Assembly (NCBI RefSeq): GCF_001661075.1
Contig: NZ_CP014870.1
Coordinates: 6,601,501 to 6,665,500, forward strand
Direction: 5' to 3'
DNA length: 64,000 nt
Origin: Pseudomonas silesiensis
Lineage (GTDB): Bacteria > Pseudomonadota > Gammaproteobacteria > Pseudomonadales > Pseudomonadaceae
Part shown: piece after piece, positions 37,089-47,307 of the stretch
Numbering within the stretch: the first letter of the stretch is position 1
Layout of the letters: each line of letters opens with the position of its first letter
Notes under the pieces: generated by a model
Database searches by the model: none
Told to the model about the DNA's origin: nothing
What the model saw: the letters and a program-made list of their open reading frames with translations, nothing else
Position numbers and translations under genes: made by a program

Positions 37089-37868
37089 ATGCGGATCATC
37101 AGTGTGAACGTCAATGGTATTCAGGCTGCAGTGGAGCGAGGGTTGCTCAGTTGGCTGCAAGCACAGAATGCCGACGTCATCTGCCTGCAGGACACCCGCG
37201 CCTCCGCCTTTGAACTGGACGATCCAGCCTTCCAACTGGATGGCTACTTCCTTTATGCCTGCGAAGCCGAAGTTCCCGCCCAGGGTGGCGTGGCTTTGTA
37301 TTCGCGGTTGCAACCGAAGGCAGTCATCAGCGGTCTCGGCTTCGAGACGGCCGACCGCTACGGGCGCTACCTGCAAGCCGATTTCGACAAGGTCAGCATC
37401 GCGACCTTGCTGCTCCCTTCGGGGCAGAACGGCGATGAAGACTTGAACCAGAAGTTCAAGCTAATGGACGATTTCGCCCGTTATCTGGATAAACAGCGAC
37501 GCAAGCGGCGCGAGTACATTTATTGTGGCTCGCTGTACGTGGCGCAACAGAAGCTGGATATCAAGAACTGGCGCGACAGCCAGCAATCCCCGGGCTTCCT
37601 GGCACCTGAACGTGCCTGGATGGACGAGATTGTCGGCAATATGGGGTATGTCGACGCCCTGCGTGAAGTCAGCCGTGAAGGTGACCAGTACAGCTGGTGG
37701 CCGGACAACGAACAGGCGGAAATGCTCAACCTCGGTTGGCGTTTCGACTACCAGTTGCTGACCCCGGGCTTGCGCCGATTTGTACGCAGCGCACGCTTGC
37801 CACGCCAGCCGCGATTCTCGCAGCACGCACCGCTGATCGTGGACTATGACTGGACGCTGACCATCTAG
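37089..37868 (+). CDS. crc: Catabolite repression control protein Crc
   Basis: 259 residues from ATG 37089 (MRIISVNVNGIQAAVERGLLSWLQAQNADVICLQDTRA), exactly the known Crc length. It has an exonuclease/endonuclease/phosphatase fold but acts without nuclease activity as the partner of Hfq, repressing translation of catabolic mRNAs at A-rich sites. The C-terminus includes LNLGWRFDYQLLTPGLRRFVRSARLPRQPRFSQHAPLIVDYDW. A terminator shared with gltS follows. Confidence 0.97.
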   Translation: MRIISVNVNGIQAAVERGLLSWLQAQNADVICLQDTRASAFELDDPAFQLDGYFLYACEAEVPAQGGVALYSRLQPKAVISGLGFETADRYGRYLQADFDKVSIATLLLPSGQNGDEDLNQKFKLMDDFARYLDKQRRKRREYIYCGSLYVAQQKLDIKNWRDSQQSPGFLAPERAWMDEIVGNMGYVDALREVSREGDQYSWWPDNEQAEMLNLGWRFDYQLLTPGLRRFVRSARLPRQPRFSQHAPLIVDYDWTLTI

Positions 37869-37941
37869 TTTTTCGCTGGCGCACCAGCCAACGCGAGAAA
37901 ACGGTGTGAACCGGGCCATCTGCTGGCCGATGACAGGAAAC

Positions 37942-37970
37942 GCCCGTATCGCGAGATACGGGCATTTTTC
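37942..37970. terminator. Terminator between crc and gltS
   Basis: GCCCGTATC, loop GCGA, GATACGGGC followed by ATTTTTC makes a nine-base stem. The stem sequence is nearly the same as the terminator at 28484. Confidence 0.85.
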
Positions 37971-39179
37971 TTATGCAGCGGCGAAGAATGGCAGTGCCAG
38001 GTACAACTTGATCACAATGACATTAACGATATCGATGAAAAAAGCCCCCACCATTGGCACCACAAGGAACGCTATCTGTGAAGGTCCGTAGCGCTGTGTC
38101 ACCGCTTGCATGTTAGCGATGGCCGTTGGCGTGGCACCCAGTCCAAAACCGCAATGCCCTGCTGCCAGTACGGCGGCGTCATAGTTACTCCCCATGACCC
38201 TGAACGTCACGAAAATCGCAAACAGCGCCATGACCAACGTCTGCGCAGCCAGAATGATGAAGATCGGCAAAGCCAGCGACGCCAGATCCCACAGTTTGAG
38301 TGACATCAACGCGATCGCCAGAAACAGCGACAAGCTGACATTCCCCAGCACCGAAACTTCACGCTCGAACACCTGATACAAACCCAGTGCTGAAAGTCCG
38401 TTGCGTAAAACAACACCCACGAACAAGACGCAAACAAAGGTAGGCAACTCAAATGCGCTTCCGTGGAGCAGTCCATTCAGAAGAGAACCTGCCAGCAGGC
38501 TGACCGCGATCAACGCAAGTGTCTCGATAAACGAAAATGGCGTGATCGAGCGCTCTTTATTCGGCTGCTCAAAACCTTTTGGCACCCTTGGCTTTTCTTG
38601 CTCAATGCAGCCAGGTACTTGTGTACGCTTGATCAGCAGGCGAGCGACCGGCCCACCAATCAAACCACCCAGCACCAATCCAAACGTCGCGGAGGCCATT
38701 GCAAGCTCAGAGGCGGACGCCAGACCGTACTTCTCACTGAATGTTGCGCCCCACGCTGCGCCCGTGCCGTGGCCGCCCGCCAAGGTAATCGAGCCGGTCA
38801 GCAGGCCCATCAGAGGATCGAGCCCCAGCGCCGTTGCGAGACCGATACCCATGGCATTCTGCACCACTAGTAGGCCGATGACCGCCAGCAGAAAAACCCC
38901 CACTACCCGTCCGCCTTTTTTCAGGCTGGCGAAATCTGCGCTCAAGCCAATGGTGGCGAAAAACGCCAACATCAACGGCGTTTGCAACGAAGTATCAAAT
39001 CGGACTTCTACATCGAAGCTTCGCAAAGCCAAGAGAGCCAAGGCCACCACCAGGCCACCTGCTACAGGTTCGGGGATGTTATAGGCGCGTAAAAAACCAA
39101 TACGTGTAACCAGTCCGCGCCCCAGCAAAAGCACTAAAGAGGCGGCTACCAGTGTTCCATAAAAATCGAGTTGAACCAT
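37971..39179 (-). CDS. gltS: Sodium/glutamate symporter GltS
   Basis: 402 residues from ATG 39179 (MVQLDFYGTLVAASLVLLLGRGLV); the frame extends to 39260, but the family begins here. About ten membrane segments are arranged as an inverted repeat, with re-entrant loop motifs GSITLAGGHGTGAAWG and AAGHCGFGLGATPTAIANMQAV, the substrate- and sodium-binding hairpins of the ESS family. It imports glutamate with Na+. A perfect palindrome lies about 125 bp upstream of the start. Confidence 0.95.
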   Translation of the reverse strand: MVQLDFYGTLVAASLVLLLGRGLVTRIGFLRAYNIPEPVAGGLVVALALLALRSFDVEVRFDTSLQTPLMLAFFATIGLSADFASLKKGGRVVGVFLLAVIGLLVVQNAMGIGLATALGLDPLMGLLTGSITLAGGHGTGAAWGATFSEKYGLASASELAMASATFGLVLGGLIGGPVARLLIKRTQVPGCIEQEKPRVPKGFEQPNKERSITPFSFIETLALIAVSLLAGSLLNGLLHGSAFELPTFVCVLFVGVVLRNGLSALGLYQVFEREVSVLGNVSLSLFLAIALMSLKLWDLASLALPIFIILAAQTLVMALFAIFVTFRVMGSNYDAAVLAAGHCGFGLGATPTAIANMQAVTQRYGPSQIAFLVVPMVGAFFIDIVNVIVIKLYLALPFFAAA

Positions 39180-39612
39180 TGGGATTATTCTTGGATATAT
39201 ATTCAGGGGCGAACTTTTTACCTGGACACGCCTCTTGAACAGGTTGACTGTTCTCAACACTGATTAATTTTAGATTCAAGGACCTTCAATGGTTTGAATA
39301 TGTCGAAATATTTCATGAAATATTTCGTGAGGGCAACTTTATCAACCACCAAGTCTTATTGCCAAGCATATAGACAGCACTGTCACTGTGCAGTTGTGAC
39401 TAAAAGTGTAAGATCCAGCGGTGCTCTTCGCGACAAGTAGCTTGCGACACTAATTGTCGTAGATGGCAAGTGACATACATAACCAGAAACATTTATCCAA
39501 CTTCAGAATAGCAAATCTCCCCAATTTACTTTAAATGGCAAACCGGGCTGACGGCCTGTTAAAGGCACTGGCTTTTAGTGGGTGAGGGTTTGCCCCCCTG
39601 AGACGTTGAATA
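39180..39612. other. AT-rich intergenic region upstream of gltS
   Basis: 433 bp without a convincing gene, notably AT-richer than its surroundings. It holds a perfect palindrome at 39304-39327 and a weaker inverted repeat GGCAAACC (39537-39544) / GGTTTGCC (about 39587-39594). No recognised non-coding RNA could be identified. Confidence 0.5.
39304..39327. promoter_or_regulatory. Perfect 24-bp palindrome upstream of gltS
   Basis: Two copies of the ten-base palindrome GAAATATTTC are joined by AT and bounded by C and G, so the whole 24 bp equals its own reverse complement. It lies about 125 bp upstream of the gltS start. An operator for a dimeric or tetrameric regulator is inferred. Confidence 0.5.
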
Positions 39613-39981
39613 TTATTTGATCAGGCGCCACGTGAACGGGTACCGATACGGAAACCCTTCATTAGCTTTCACCCCGGCAATAATCGTCAGCACCACCGCA
39701 CCAATCGCCACCAGCCCGATCAGGAAGAACCCGACGACCACCACCATCAGCAAGAAGGAAATGCCGGTGGCGATCGCGACGGTGATCTGGAAGTTCAGCG
39801 CCTCCTTGCCCTGCGCGTCGATAAACGGGTCCATCTCGCGCTTCATCTGCCACAGAATCAGCGGGCCGATCAGCGTACCGAACGGAATCCAGATCCCCAG
39901 CAAGGCGGACAGGTGACAAAACATCGCCCATTGCCGAACCTCTTTGCCCGGCGTGGGAAGCAGCTGTTGCTCGTCACTCAT
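39613..39981 (-). CDS. DUF4870 membrane protein
   Basis: 122 residues with three hydrophobic segments. RQWAMFCHLSALLGIWIPFGTLIGPLILWQMKREMDPFIDAQGKEALNFQ is the DUF4870 (Tic20-like) signature, followed by FLLMVVVVGFFLIGLVAIGAVVLTIIAGVKANEGFPYRYPFTWRLIK. An inner-membrane location is expected; function is unknown. It sits 29 bp downstream of rph on the same strand with AGGAGG-type ribosome site, so co-transcription is likely. Confidence 0.9.
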   Translation of the reverse strand: MSDEQQLLPTPGKEVRQWAMFCHLSALLGIWIPFGTLIGPLILWQMKREMDPFIDAQGKEALNFQITVAIATGISFLLMVVVVGFFLIGLVAIGAVVLTIIAGVKANEGFPYRYPFTWRLIK

Positions 39982-40010
39982 AACGTCCTCCTTGCCTGGA
40001 TCGGGTTCGA

Positions 40011-40733
40011 TCAGTCGGCCAGCGCCGCCTTCTGCAGCTCGAAGATTTCGCTCATGCCTTTCTTCGCCAGTTCCAGCATGGCGTTCAGCTCTTCAGGCTG
40101 GAACGGCGCACCTTCGGCAGTGCCCTGGACTTCGATGAAGCCGCCGGTGCTGGTCATCACCACGTTCAGGTCGGTCTCGGCAGCCGAGTCTTCCAGGTAG
40201 TCGAGATCGAGCACTGGCTCGCCTTGATACATGCCGACCGAAACCGCAGCGATCATCTGCTTGAGCGGGTCGCCGCCTTTCAGGCCGCCGCGCTTCTTGA
40301 TCACTTTCAAGGCGTCGACCAGTGCAACCATGGCACCGGTGATGGACGCCGTGCGGGTGCCGCCATCAGCCTGGATCACGTCGCAGTCGACGTACAGGGT
40401 GACGTCGCCCAGCTTGGACATGTCCAGCGAGGCGCGCAGGGAGCGACCGATCAGACGCTGGATCTCCAGGGTGCGACCGCCTTGCTTGCCACGGCTCGCT
40501 TCACGCTGGTTACGCTCGCCGGTGGCGCGCGGCAGCATGCCGTACTCGGCGGTCAGCCAGCCCTGGCCCTGGCCCTTGAGGAAGCGCGGCACGCCGTTTT
40601 CGACGCTGACGGTGCAGATGACCTTGGTATCACCGAACTCGACCAGTACAGATCCCTCGGCGTGTTTGGTGTAGTTGCGGGTAATGCGGATCGAGCGGAG
40701 CTGATCGGCAGCGCGACCACTTGGACGTTTCAT
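40011..40733 (-). CDS. rph: Ribonuclease PH
   Basis: 240 residues from ATG 40733 ([41 protein letters not shown]). The phosphorolytic exonuclease trims tRNA 3' ends. RNase PH features are [42 protein letters not shown] (phosphate-binding GTR replaced in context by GGRT) and [19 protein letters not shown]. Unlike the truncated E. coli K-12 version it is full length. The DUF4870 gene follows. Confidence 0.97.
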   Translation of the reverse strand: MKRPSGRAADQLRSIRITRNYTKHAEGSVLVEFGDTKVICTVSVENGVPRFLKGQGQGWLTAEYGMLPRATGERNQREASRGKQGGRTLEIQRLIGRSLRASLDMSKLGDVTLYVDCDVIQADGGTRTASITGAMVALVDALKVIKKRGGLKGGDPLKQMIAAVSVGMYQGEPVLDLDYLEDSAAETDLNVVMTSTGGFIEVQGTAEGAPFQPEELNAMLELAKKGMSEIFELQKAALAD

Positions 40734-41001
40734 AGGGAATACCTGTACGGGGGACGGAAAACTGCCGAGCATTATAGAGCCGTGGGCCGCGCCTGGGCAC
40801 TTCTAAAAAATACAGCCGACGACTGAAGGCCCGCAATAGAGCATAGCCGACGGCCTGCAGGTCTTTGTCACACGGTGTGTTTGGGCGCATCCGCCCCACT
40901 GCGCTACAATCCTGCGCCTTTGCTGCCTCTGGGCTTAAATTCATTAGATCGGGTCTGCGAAACCTTTGGTAACGCACGAACCTGAATTGCGAGGTACCTC
41001 C

Positions 41002-41865
41002 ATGGTGCACAGCATGACCGCCTTCGCCCGCGTCGAGAAAGCCGGTGCCCAAGGCACCCTGAGCTGGGAACTGCGCTCGGTCAACAGCCGCTACCTGGAG
41101 CCGCACTTGCGCCTGCCGGAATCGTTTCGCGACCTCGAAGGCGCGGTTCGCGAAGCGCTGCGCCAGGGAATCTCCCGCGGCAAGCTCGAGTGCACTTTGC
41201 GCTTCACCGAAGAAAACACCGAAAAAACCTTGCAAGTGAATTGTGAGCGCGCCGCGCAATTGGTCGCGGCTGCCGAGACCATCGCCGGCCTGATCAAGAA
41301 TCCGGCCGCACTGAATCCGCTGGAAGTCCTGGCCTGGCCCGGCGTACTGGTGGGCGACGCCACCGACCCGCAAGCCATGAGCGCCGAAGCACTGACGCTG
41401 TTCAACGAAGGCTTGAAAGAGCTCAAGGCCGGCCGCGAGCGCGAAGGCGCGGAGCTGGCGCGGTTGATCAACGATCGCCTGACCTCCATCGAGGAAGATG
41501 TGGTGACCCTGCGTGTACTGGTCCCGCAGATGCTCGCCACCCAGCGCCAGAAAGTCCTCGACCGCTTTGCCGACATGAAGGCCGAGATGGATCCGCAGCG
41601 ACTGGAACAGGAAATGGTCATGCTCGCTCAGAAGAGCGACGTCGCCGAAGAACTGGATCGCCTGAGCACCCACATCATCGAAGTTCGCCGGGTGCTCAAG
41701 TCCGGTGGCGCTGCCGGTCGGCGCCTGGACTTCCTGATGCAGGAGCTCAACCGCGAAGCCAATACATTGGGCTCCAAGGCCTTCGACCCGCGCAGCACCC
41801 AGGCGGCGGTCAACCTCAAGGTGTTGATCGAGCAGATGCGCGAACAAGTACAGAATATTGAGTAA
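41002..41865 (+). CDS. yicC: YicC family endoribonuclease-like protein
   Basis: 287 residues from ATG 41002 (MVHSMTAFARVEKAG). The YicC N-terminal domain (SWELRSVNSRYLEPHLRLPESFRDLE) and the C-terminal DUF1732 (LDRLSTHIIEVRRVLKSGGAAGRRLDFLMQELNREANTLGSKA) are intact. Family members have been reported to promote RNA degradation. It is divergent from rph, with a 268 bp gap that includes a plausible promoter -10 TACAAT near 40906, and gmk follows 12 bp downstream. Confidence 0.93.
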   Translation: MVHSMTAFARVEKAGAQGTLSWELRSVNSRYLEPHLRLPESFRDLEGAVREALRQGISRGKLECTLRFTEENTEKTLQVNCERAAQLVAAAETIAGLIKNPAALNPLEVLAWPGVLVGDATDPQAMSAEALTLFNEGLKELKAGREREGAELARLINDRLTSIEEDVVTLRVLVPQMLATQRQKVLDRFADMKAEMDPQRLEQEMVMLAQKSDVAEELDRLSTHIIEVRRVLKSGGAAGRRLDFLMQELNREANTLGSKAFDPRSTQAAVNLKVLIEQMREQVQNIE

Positions 41866-42498
<633 letters not shown>

Positions 42499-42564
42499 AC
42501 AGCTCTTCCCAAAACTGCTTCAACGGCTTTACATTGGCACTTATAGCGCGTTGAAGAGGCTGGT

Positions 42565-42602
42565 CAAAAAATCAGCGCTTCCCTAAACGCTGGTGATTTT
42601 TT
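42565..42602 (+). terminator. Intrinsic terminator between gmk and rpoZ
   Basis: AAAAAATCAGCG and CGCTGGTGATTTTTT pair across a ten-base loop with one bulge and end in a T-run. It probably limits read-through from yicC-gmk into rpoZ. Confidence 0.75.
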
Positions 42603-42665
42603 AAACTGTCGAGTCCGCTCGCCCAACCGGGCAGCGCGCATATTGCATTCGCTCCGAGGAATACC

Positions 42666-42929
42666 ATGGCCCGCGTAACTGTTGAAGACTGCCTGAACCA
42701 CGTGGAAAACCGTTTTGAGCTGGTCATGCTGTCCACCAAACGTGCCCGTCAACTGGCCACCGGCGGCAAAGAGCCACTGGTTCAGTGGGAAAACGACAAG
42801 CCTACCGTGGTAGCGCTGCGTGAAATCGCTGAAGGCCTGATGAGCTACGAGTTCATCGCCAACGCTGAAATCGTCGAAGACGAACCGCTGTTCGCAGCGT
42901 TCGAGGACGAGTCCAACGAGGCCGTCTAA
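42666..42929 (+). CDS. rpoZ: RNA polymerase omega subunit
   Basis: 87 residues ([37 protein letters not shown]), the complete omega subunit. It stabilises beta-prime and forms part of a ppGpp-binding site on RNA polymerase, which matches its neighbour spoT 57 bp downstream. GAGGA is the ribosome site. Confidence 0.98.
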   Translation: MARVTVEDCLNHVENRFELVMLSTKRARQLATGGKEPLVQWENDKPTVVALREIAEGLMSYEFIANAEIVEDEPLFAAFEDESNEAV

Positions 42930-42985
42930 GCCATGCCTGGTCGACGTAGCACGGCGCGGGGTCACAACGAACGGCAGGAATTATC

Positions 42986-45091
42986 ATGCCGAGCATAGAC
43001 GCCCTCGCCGCTCGCTTATCGACCTACCTCGGCAAGGACCAGGTCAACCTGGTCCGCCGAGCGTACTTCTACGCCGAACAAGCCCACGACGGCCAGCGCC
43101 GCCGTAGCGGTGAGGCGTACGTCACGCATCCTCTTGCGGTGGCGAATATTCTTGCCGACATGCACATGGACCATCAGAGCCTGATGGCGGCCATGCTGCA
43201 TGACGTGATCGAAGACACCGGGATTGCCAAGGAAGCGCTTCAGGCGCAGTTCGGCGAAACCGTGGCCGAACTGGTCGACGGGGTCAGCAAACTGACCCAG
43301 ATGAACTTCGAGACCAAAGCCGAAGCCCAGGCGGAAAACTTCCAGAAAATGGCCATGGCCATGGCACGCGACATTCGCGTGATCCTGGTCAAGCTGGCCG
43401 ACCGCCTGCACAACATGCGCACCCTGGAAGTGCTGTCCGGCGAAAAGCGCCGGCGCATCGCCAAGGAAACCCTGGAAATCTATGCGCCCATCGCCAATCG
43501 GCTGGGCATGCACGCCATCCGCATAGAATTCGAAGACCTCGGTTTCAAGGCCATGCACCCGATGCGTTCCGCGCGGATCTACCAGGCGGTCAAGCGCGCC
43601 CGGGGCAACCGCAAGGAAATCGTCAACAAGATCGAGGAATCCCTCAGCCACTGCCTGGCCATCGACGGCATTCAGGGCGAGGTCAGCGGTCGCCAGAAAC
43701 ACCTCTACGGCATCTACAAGAAAATGCGCGGCAAGCGTCGGGCTTTCAACGAGATCATGGACGTCTATGCGTTCCGGATCATCGTCGACAAGGTCGATAC
43801 CTGCTACCGCGTGCTGGGTGCCGTACACAACTTATATAAACCACTGCCCGGGCGCTTCAAGGATTACATTGCGATCCCCAAGGCCAACGGTTACCAGTCG
43901 CTGCACACTACGTTGTTCGGCATGCACGGTGTTCCGATCGAGATCCAGATCCGCACCCGTGAAATGGAAGAGATGGCCAACAACGGCATTGCCGCCCACT
44001 GGCTGTACAAATCCAGCGGCGACGAGCAGCCCAAAGGCACTCACGCCCGCGCACGCCAGTGGGTCAAGGGCGTGCTGGAGATGCAGCAACGCGCCGGCAA
44101 CTCGCTGGAATTCATCGAGAGCGTGAAGATCGACCTGTTCCCGGACGAGGTCTACGTGTTCACGCCCAAGGGCCGGATCATGGAGTTGCCCAAAGGCTCC
44201 ACGGCGGTCGACTTCGCCTACGCGGTGCACACCGACGTGGGCAACAGCTGCATTGCCTGCCGGATCAATCGTCGTCTCGCACCGCTGTCCGAACCGCTGC
44301 AAAGCGGCTCCACGGTCGAGATCGTCAGCGCGCCCGGCGCTCGCCCGAATCCGGCATGGCTGAACTTCGTGGTGACTGGCAAGGCGCGGACCCACATCCG
44401 CCATGCGCTGAAACTGCAACGCCGCTCCGAGTCCATCAGCCTTGGCGAACGCCTGCTGAACAAAGTCCTCAACGGTTTCGACAGCTCCCTGGACAAAGTC
44501 CCGGTCGAGCGCGTCAAGGCGATGCTCACCGAGTACCGCCTGGAATTGATCGAAGACCTGCTCGAAGACATCGGGCTGGGCAATCGCATGGCCTATGTCG
44601 TCGCACGTCGCCTGCTCGGTGAAGGCGAACAGCTGCCCAGCCCGGAAGGTCCACTGGCGATTCGCGGCACCGAAGGCCTGGTGCTCAGCTATGCCAAGTG
44701 TTGCACGCCGATCCCGGGCGACCCGATTGTCGGTCACCTGTCCGCGGGCAAAGGCATGGTCGTGCACCTGGACAACTGCCGCAACATCAGCGAAATCCGT
44801 CACAACCCGGAAAAATGCATCCAGCTCTCGTGGGCCAAGGATGTCACCGGCGAATTCAACGTCGAACTGCGCGTCGAGCTGGAACACCAGCGTGGCCTGA
44901 TCGCGCTGCTGGCCAGCAGCGTCAACGCGGCCGACGGCAATATCGAAAAAATCAGCATGGACGAACGCGACGGTCGTATCAGCGTGGTCCAACTGGTGGT
45001 CAGCGTGCACGACCGCGTACACCTGGCCCGTGTGATCAAGAAACTGCGCGCCCTGACCGGGGTGATCCGCATCACCCGCATGCGCGCGTAG
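42986..45091 (+). CDS. spoT: Bifunctional (p)ppGpp synthetase/hydrolase SpoT
   Basis: 701 residues with the order HD hydrolase (HPLAVANILADMHMDHQSLMAAMLHDVIEDT with HD near 72-73), synthetase (YGIYKKMRGKRRAFNEIMDVYAFRIIVD, YQSLHTTLFG), TGS (EVYVFTPKGRIMELPKGSTAVDFAYAVHTDVG, about 390-420), a zinc-finger-like CCTPIPGD region and a C-terminal ACT domain (about 625-701). The intact HD motif supports hydrolase activity. It links starvation signals to transcription through the neighbouring omega subunit. Confidence 0.98.
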   Translation: MPSIDALAARLSTYLGKDQVNLVRRAYFYAEQAHDGQRRRSGEAYVTHPLAVANILADMHMDHQSLMAAMLHDVIEDTGIAKEALQAQFGETVAELVDGVSKLTQMNFETKAEAQAENFQKMAMAMARDIRVILVKLADRLHNMRTLEVLSGEKRRRIAKETLEIYAPIANRLGMHAIRIEFEDLGFKAMHPMRSARIYQAVKRARGNRKEIVNKIEESLSHCLAIDGIQGEVSGRQKHLYGIYKKMRGKRRAFNEIMDVYAFRIIVDKVDTCYRVLGAVHNLYKPLPGRFKDYIAIPKANGYQSLHTTLFGMHGVPIEIQIRTREMEEMANNGIAAHWLYKSSGDEQPKGTHARARQWVKGVLEMQQRAGNSLEFIESVKIDLFPDEVYVFTPKGRIMELPKGSTAVDFAYAVHTDVGNSCIACRINRRLAPLSEPLQSGSTVEIVSAPGARPNPAWLNFVVTGKARTHIRHALKLQRRSESISLGERLLNKVLNGFDSSLDKVPVERVKAMLTEYRLELIEDLLEDIGLGNRMAYVVARRLLGEGEQLPSPEGPLAIRGTEGLVLSYAKCCTPIPGDPIVGHLSAGKGMVVHLDNCRNISEIRHNPEKCIQLSWAKDVTGEFNVELRVELEHQRGLIALLASSVNAADGNIEKISMDERDGRISVVQLVVSVHDRVHLARVIKKLRALTGVIRITRMRA

Positions 45092-45115
45092 CCCATCCAT
45101 TACAAGGAGTCATTC

Positions 45116-45496
45116 ATGACCAAGACTGTTATCACCAGCGACAAGGCCCCGGCCGCCATCGGTACTTACTCCCAGGCGATCAAGGCTGGCAACACCGTTT
45201 ACATGTCGGGCCAGATCCCCCTGGACCCAAAAACCATGGAACTGGTCGAAGGCTTCGAAGCCCAGACCATCCAGGTGTTCGAGAACCTCAAGGCCGTGGC
45301 CGAAGCCGCCGGTGGTTCGTTCAAGGACATCGTCAAACTGAACATCTTCCTCACCGACCTGAGCCACTTTGCCAAGGTCAACGAGATCATGGGCAAGTAC
45401 TTTGACCAGCCTTACCCTGCCCGCGCCGCCATCGGCGTAGCCGCCCTGCCGAAGGGTTCGCAGGTTGAAATGGATGCCATCCTGGTCATCGAGTAA
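45116..45496 (+). CDS. ridA: RidA, 2-iminobutanoate/2-iminopropanoate deaminase
   Basis: 126 residues with the classical RidA sequence: [29 protein letters not shown], then [28 protein letters not shown] and the catalytic arginine in [25 protein letters not shown]. It hydrolyses enamine/imine products of PLP enzymes. It is 24 bp downstream of spoT with AAGGAG. This is the general RidA; the copy at 15186 is a more divergent homologue tied to the dad operon. Confidence 0.97.
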   Translation: MTKTVITSDKAPAAIGTYSQAIKAGNTVYMSGQIPLDPKTMELVEGFEAQTIQVFENLKAVAEAAGGSFKDIVKLNIFLTDLSHFAKVNEIMGKYFDQPYPARAAIGVAALPKGSQVEMDAILVIE

Positions 45497-45505
45497 ATGC
45501 ATACG

Positions 45506-45528
45506 GCGCAGCCCTTGACGGGCTGCGC
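45506..45528 (+). terminator. GC-rich hairpin after ridA
   Basis: GCGCAGCCC TTGAC GGGCTGCGC forms a perfect nine-base stem ten bases after the ridA stop. There is no T-run on the plus strand, so termination would be weak or Rho-assisted. Confidence 0.55.
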
Positions 45529-45567
45529 TGCTGATGCTGAAAAAAAGCGTTCAGAAAGGATTCCACC

Positions 45568-46308
45568 ATGCGCCAAGCGCTTGTTCTCTCGCTGCTTGCC
45601 CTGTTCTTGGGCGGATGTGCCAGCAACCCTGCCGACCGCGACATCAGCGGCACCTGGATCAACCAGGTGGCGATCGATGCTGCATCCAGAGGCGGTCCCC
45701 TGCGTGAAGCGCTCCAGGCCTATGGCCCGAACCTGGAGTGGGACGTCAACACCAAGGCCGCTCAGGCCCGCTACACCAACGGTTTTGAAAACGTCGACGG
45801 CAAGCTGCTGGGCGAAACGTCCGGCGCCTGGAAAGTCGACTTTTATGGCAGTGCCGGTAGTGAACTGAAGCGCGATGGCAAGCAATTGAGCCAGGCCGCC
45901 GGCGAGAACGAGCCGGAACAGGTCTTCGATCGTGCACAGGTTCAGGTACCGGACGGCGCGCCACTTGGCGCCAGTTTCGAACGCGCGCTGTATTCCTCTT
46001 ATATGGGTGGCAGCTGGAAAGTCATCAACGGGCCCGGCGCAGGCAACACCGTGCAATTCCAGGCCGACGGCCAGGTTGCCGGTTTGCCGGGGGCGGATCG
46101 TTATGCCCTGTGCCTGGCGGGTGATTGCGCTTCGATGAGCGGCGGAAACGACAACATGTGGCTGCAACTGAACGGCCAGGGCAATACCTGGATCTTTGCG
46201 CGCAAGGGCAAGGAACTGGAAATTCTGCAGGCGGTGAACACGGCGCATACGGACGAAATGCCGCAGTTCACGCCGGGCGCGCGCAAGTGGCTGCTGGAGA
46301 AGCAGTGA
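45568..46308 (+). CDS. Conserved Pseudomonas lipoprotein of unknown function
   Basis: 246 residues. MRQALVLSLLALFLGGCASNPADRD is a lipoprotein signal with lipobox LGGC and serine-asparagine at +3 and +4 after the cysteine. I recognise no domain; the mature part contains GTWINQVAIDAASRGGPLREALQAYGPNLEWDVNTKAAQARYTNGFENVDGKLLG, a beta-rich lipocalin-like style. The length and position agree with an uncharacterised lipoprotein after spoT-ridA in P. aeruginosa. Outer-membrane attachment is inferred. Confidence 0.85.
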   Translation: MRQALVLSLLALFLGGCASNPADRDISGTWINQVAIDAASRGGPLREALQAYGPNLEWDVNTKAAQARYTNGFENVDGKLLGETSGAWKVDFYGSAGSELKRDGKQLSQAAGENEPEQVFDRAQVQVPDGAPLGASFERALYSSYMGGSWKVINGPGAGNTVQFQADGQVAGLPGADRYALCLAGDCASMSGGNDNMWLQLNGQGNTWIFARKGKELEILQAVNTAHTDEMPQFTPGARKWLLEKQ

Positions 46309-46337
46309 CCCGGATCAAAGGTCAACGCAAAACCCAA

Positions 46338-46430
46338 TGTAGGAGCGAGGCTTGCCCGCGAAGGCGATATAACAGCCGACATAGATGCTGGTAGTTATGA
46401 CGCCTTCGCGGGCAAGCCTCGCTCCTACAG
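46338..46430. repeat. REPIN with TGTAGGAGCGAGGCTTG arms
   Basis: TGTAGGAGCGAGGCTTGCCC and inverted GGGCAAGCCTCGCTCCTACA bracket about 50 bp. The arms have an extra G relative to most REPs in the window. Confidence 0.9.
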
Positions 46431-46449
46431 TGTCGTGGGTGTCTGGATT

Positions 46450-47307
46450 TCAGCAGCGGCCTTCAAGAATCGCGGCATACCCTTCGCGATAGCTTGGATA
46501 CTTCGGCACCCACCCCAACGCCTTTACCCGGGCATTGCTGCACTGCTTGCTGCCCGTACGACGCACGCTCGCATCCTCAGCCCACTCCGTCACGCCCAGA
46601 TACTCACGCAGCCAGTCCACCACTTGCGCCAGGGGCGCAGGGGCGTCGTCCACGCCGATATAAACCTCATCCAGCCCCACGCCGCGTCGATCCGCCTCCA
46701 GCAGAAACGCCAACAACCCCGCCGCGTCGTCAACATGAATCCGGTTGCCATACAACGGCGGATCGGTCGCCACGCGATACCCTCGACGAACCTGGGTCAG
46801 CAACCATTCACGGCCCGGACCGTAGATGCCGGTCAGGCGCACGATGCTGGCGGGGATCCCGCTTTGCAGCGCCACTTGCTCTGCCTCCAGCATCAAACGA
46901 CCCGAGTAGCCCGCGGAAATGGTCGGTGAAGTCTCATCCACCCACTCCCCTTCCTGCTGACCGTAAACACTGCTGCTGGACACGAACAACACCCGCCTTG
47001 GCTGCTGGCCATTCTGCTTCAGCCAACCCAGCACATGCTTTAAACCCTCGACGTAAGCGGCGCGATAGCCTGCTTCATCGTGGTCGGTGGCGGCAGCGCT
47101 GTACACCAGATAATCCAGCGGACCGGTGGGCCAGTCAGCCGGGCACTGCTCGCTGAACAAGTCACCGGCAACACCGATGACCCCGGCCGGCAACCGCGAC
47201 ACACTGCGACGCAGACCATAAACCTGCCATCGTTCGCCCAGCAATTGCGTGGCCAGACGACTGCCGACATCACCGCAACCGGCGATCAAAACAGTGGGTG
47301 CGGACAT
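46450..47307 (-). CDS. NAD(P)-dependent epimerase/dehydratase-like SDR protein (YeeZ-like)
   Basis: 285 residues. An N-terminal Rossmann motif VLIAGCGDVGSRLATQLL replaces the usual GxxGxxG with GCGDVG, as in YeeZ-type proteins. FVSSSSVYGQ provides a serine segment, and the tyrosine of the usual YxxxK is displaced (YSGRLMLEAE). IVRLTGIYGPGREWL and NRIHVDDAAGLL fit the extended SDR family. The substrate is unknown. It is divergent from the exbB operon, with a 188 bp gap. Confidence 0.85.
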   Translation of the reverse strand: MSAPTVLIAGCGDVGSRLATQLLGERWQVYGLRRSVSRLPAGVIGVAGDLFSEQCPADWPTGPLDYLVYSAAATDHDEAGYRAAYVEGLKHVLGWLKQNGQQPRRVLFVSSSSVYGQQEGEWVDETSPTISAGYSGRLMLEAEQVALQSGIPASIVRLTGIYGPGREWLLTQVRRGYRVATDPPLYGNRIHVDDAAGLLAFLLEADRRGVGLDEVYIGVDDAPAPLAQVVDWLREYLGVTEWAEDASVRRTGSKQCSNARVKALGWVPKYPSYREGYAAILEGRC

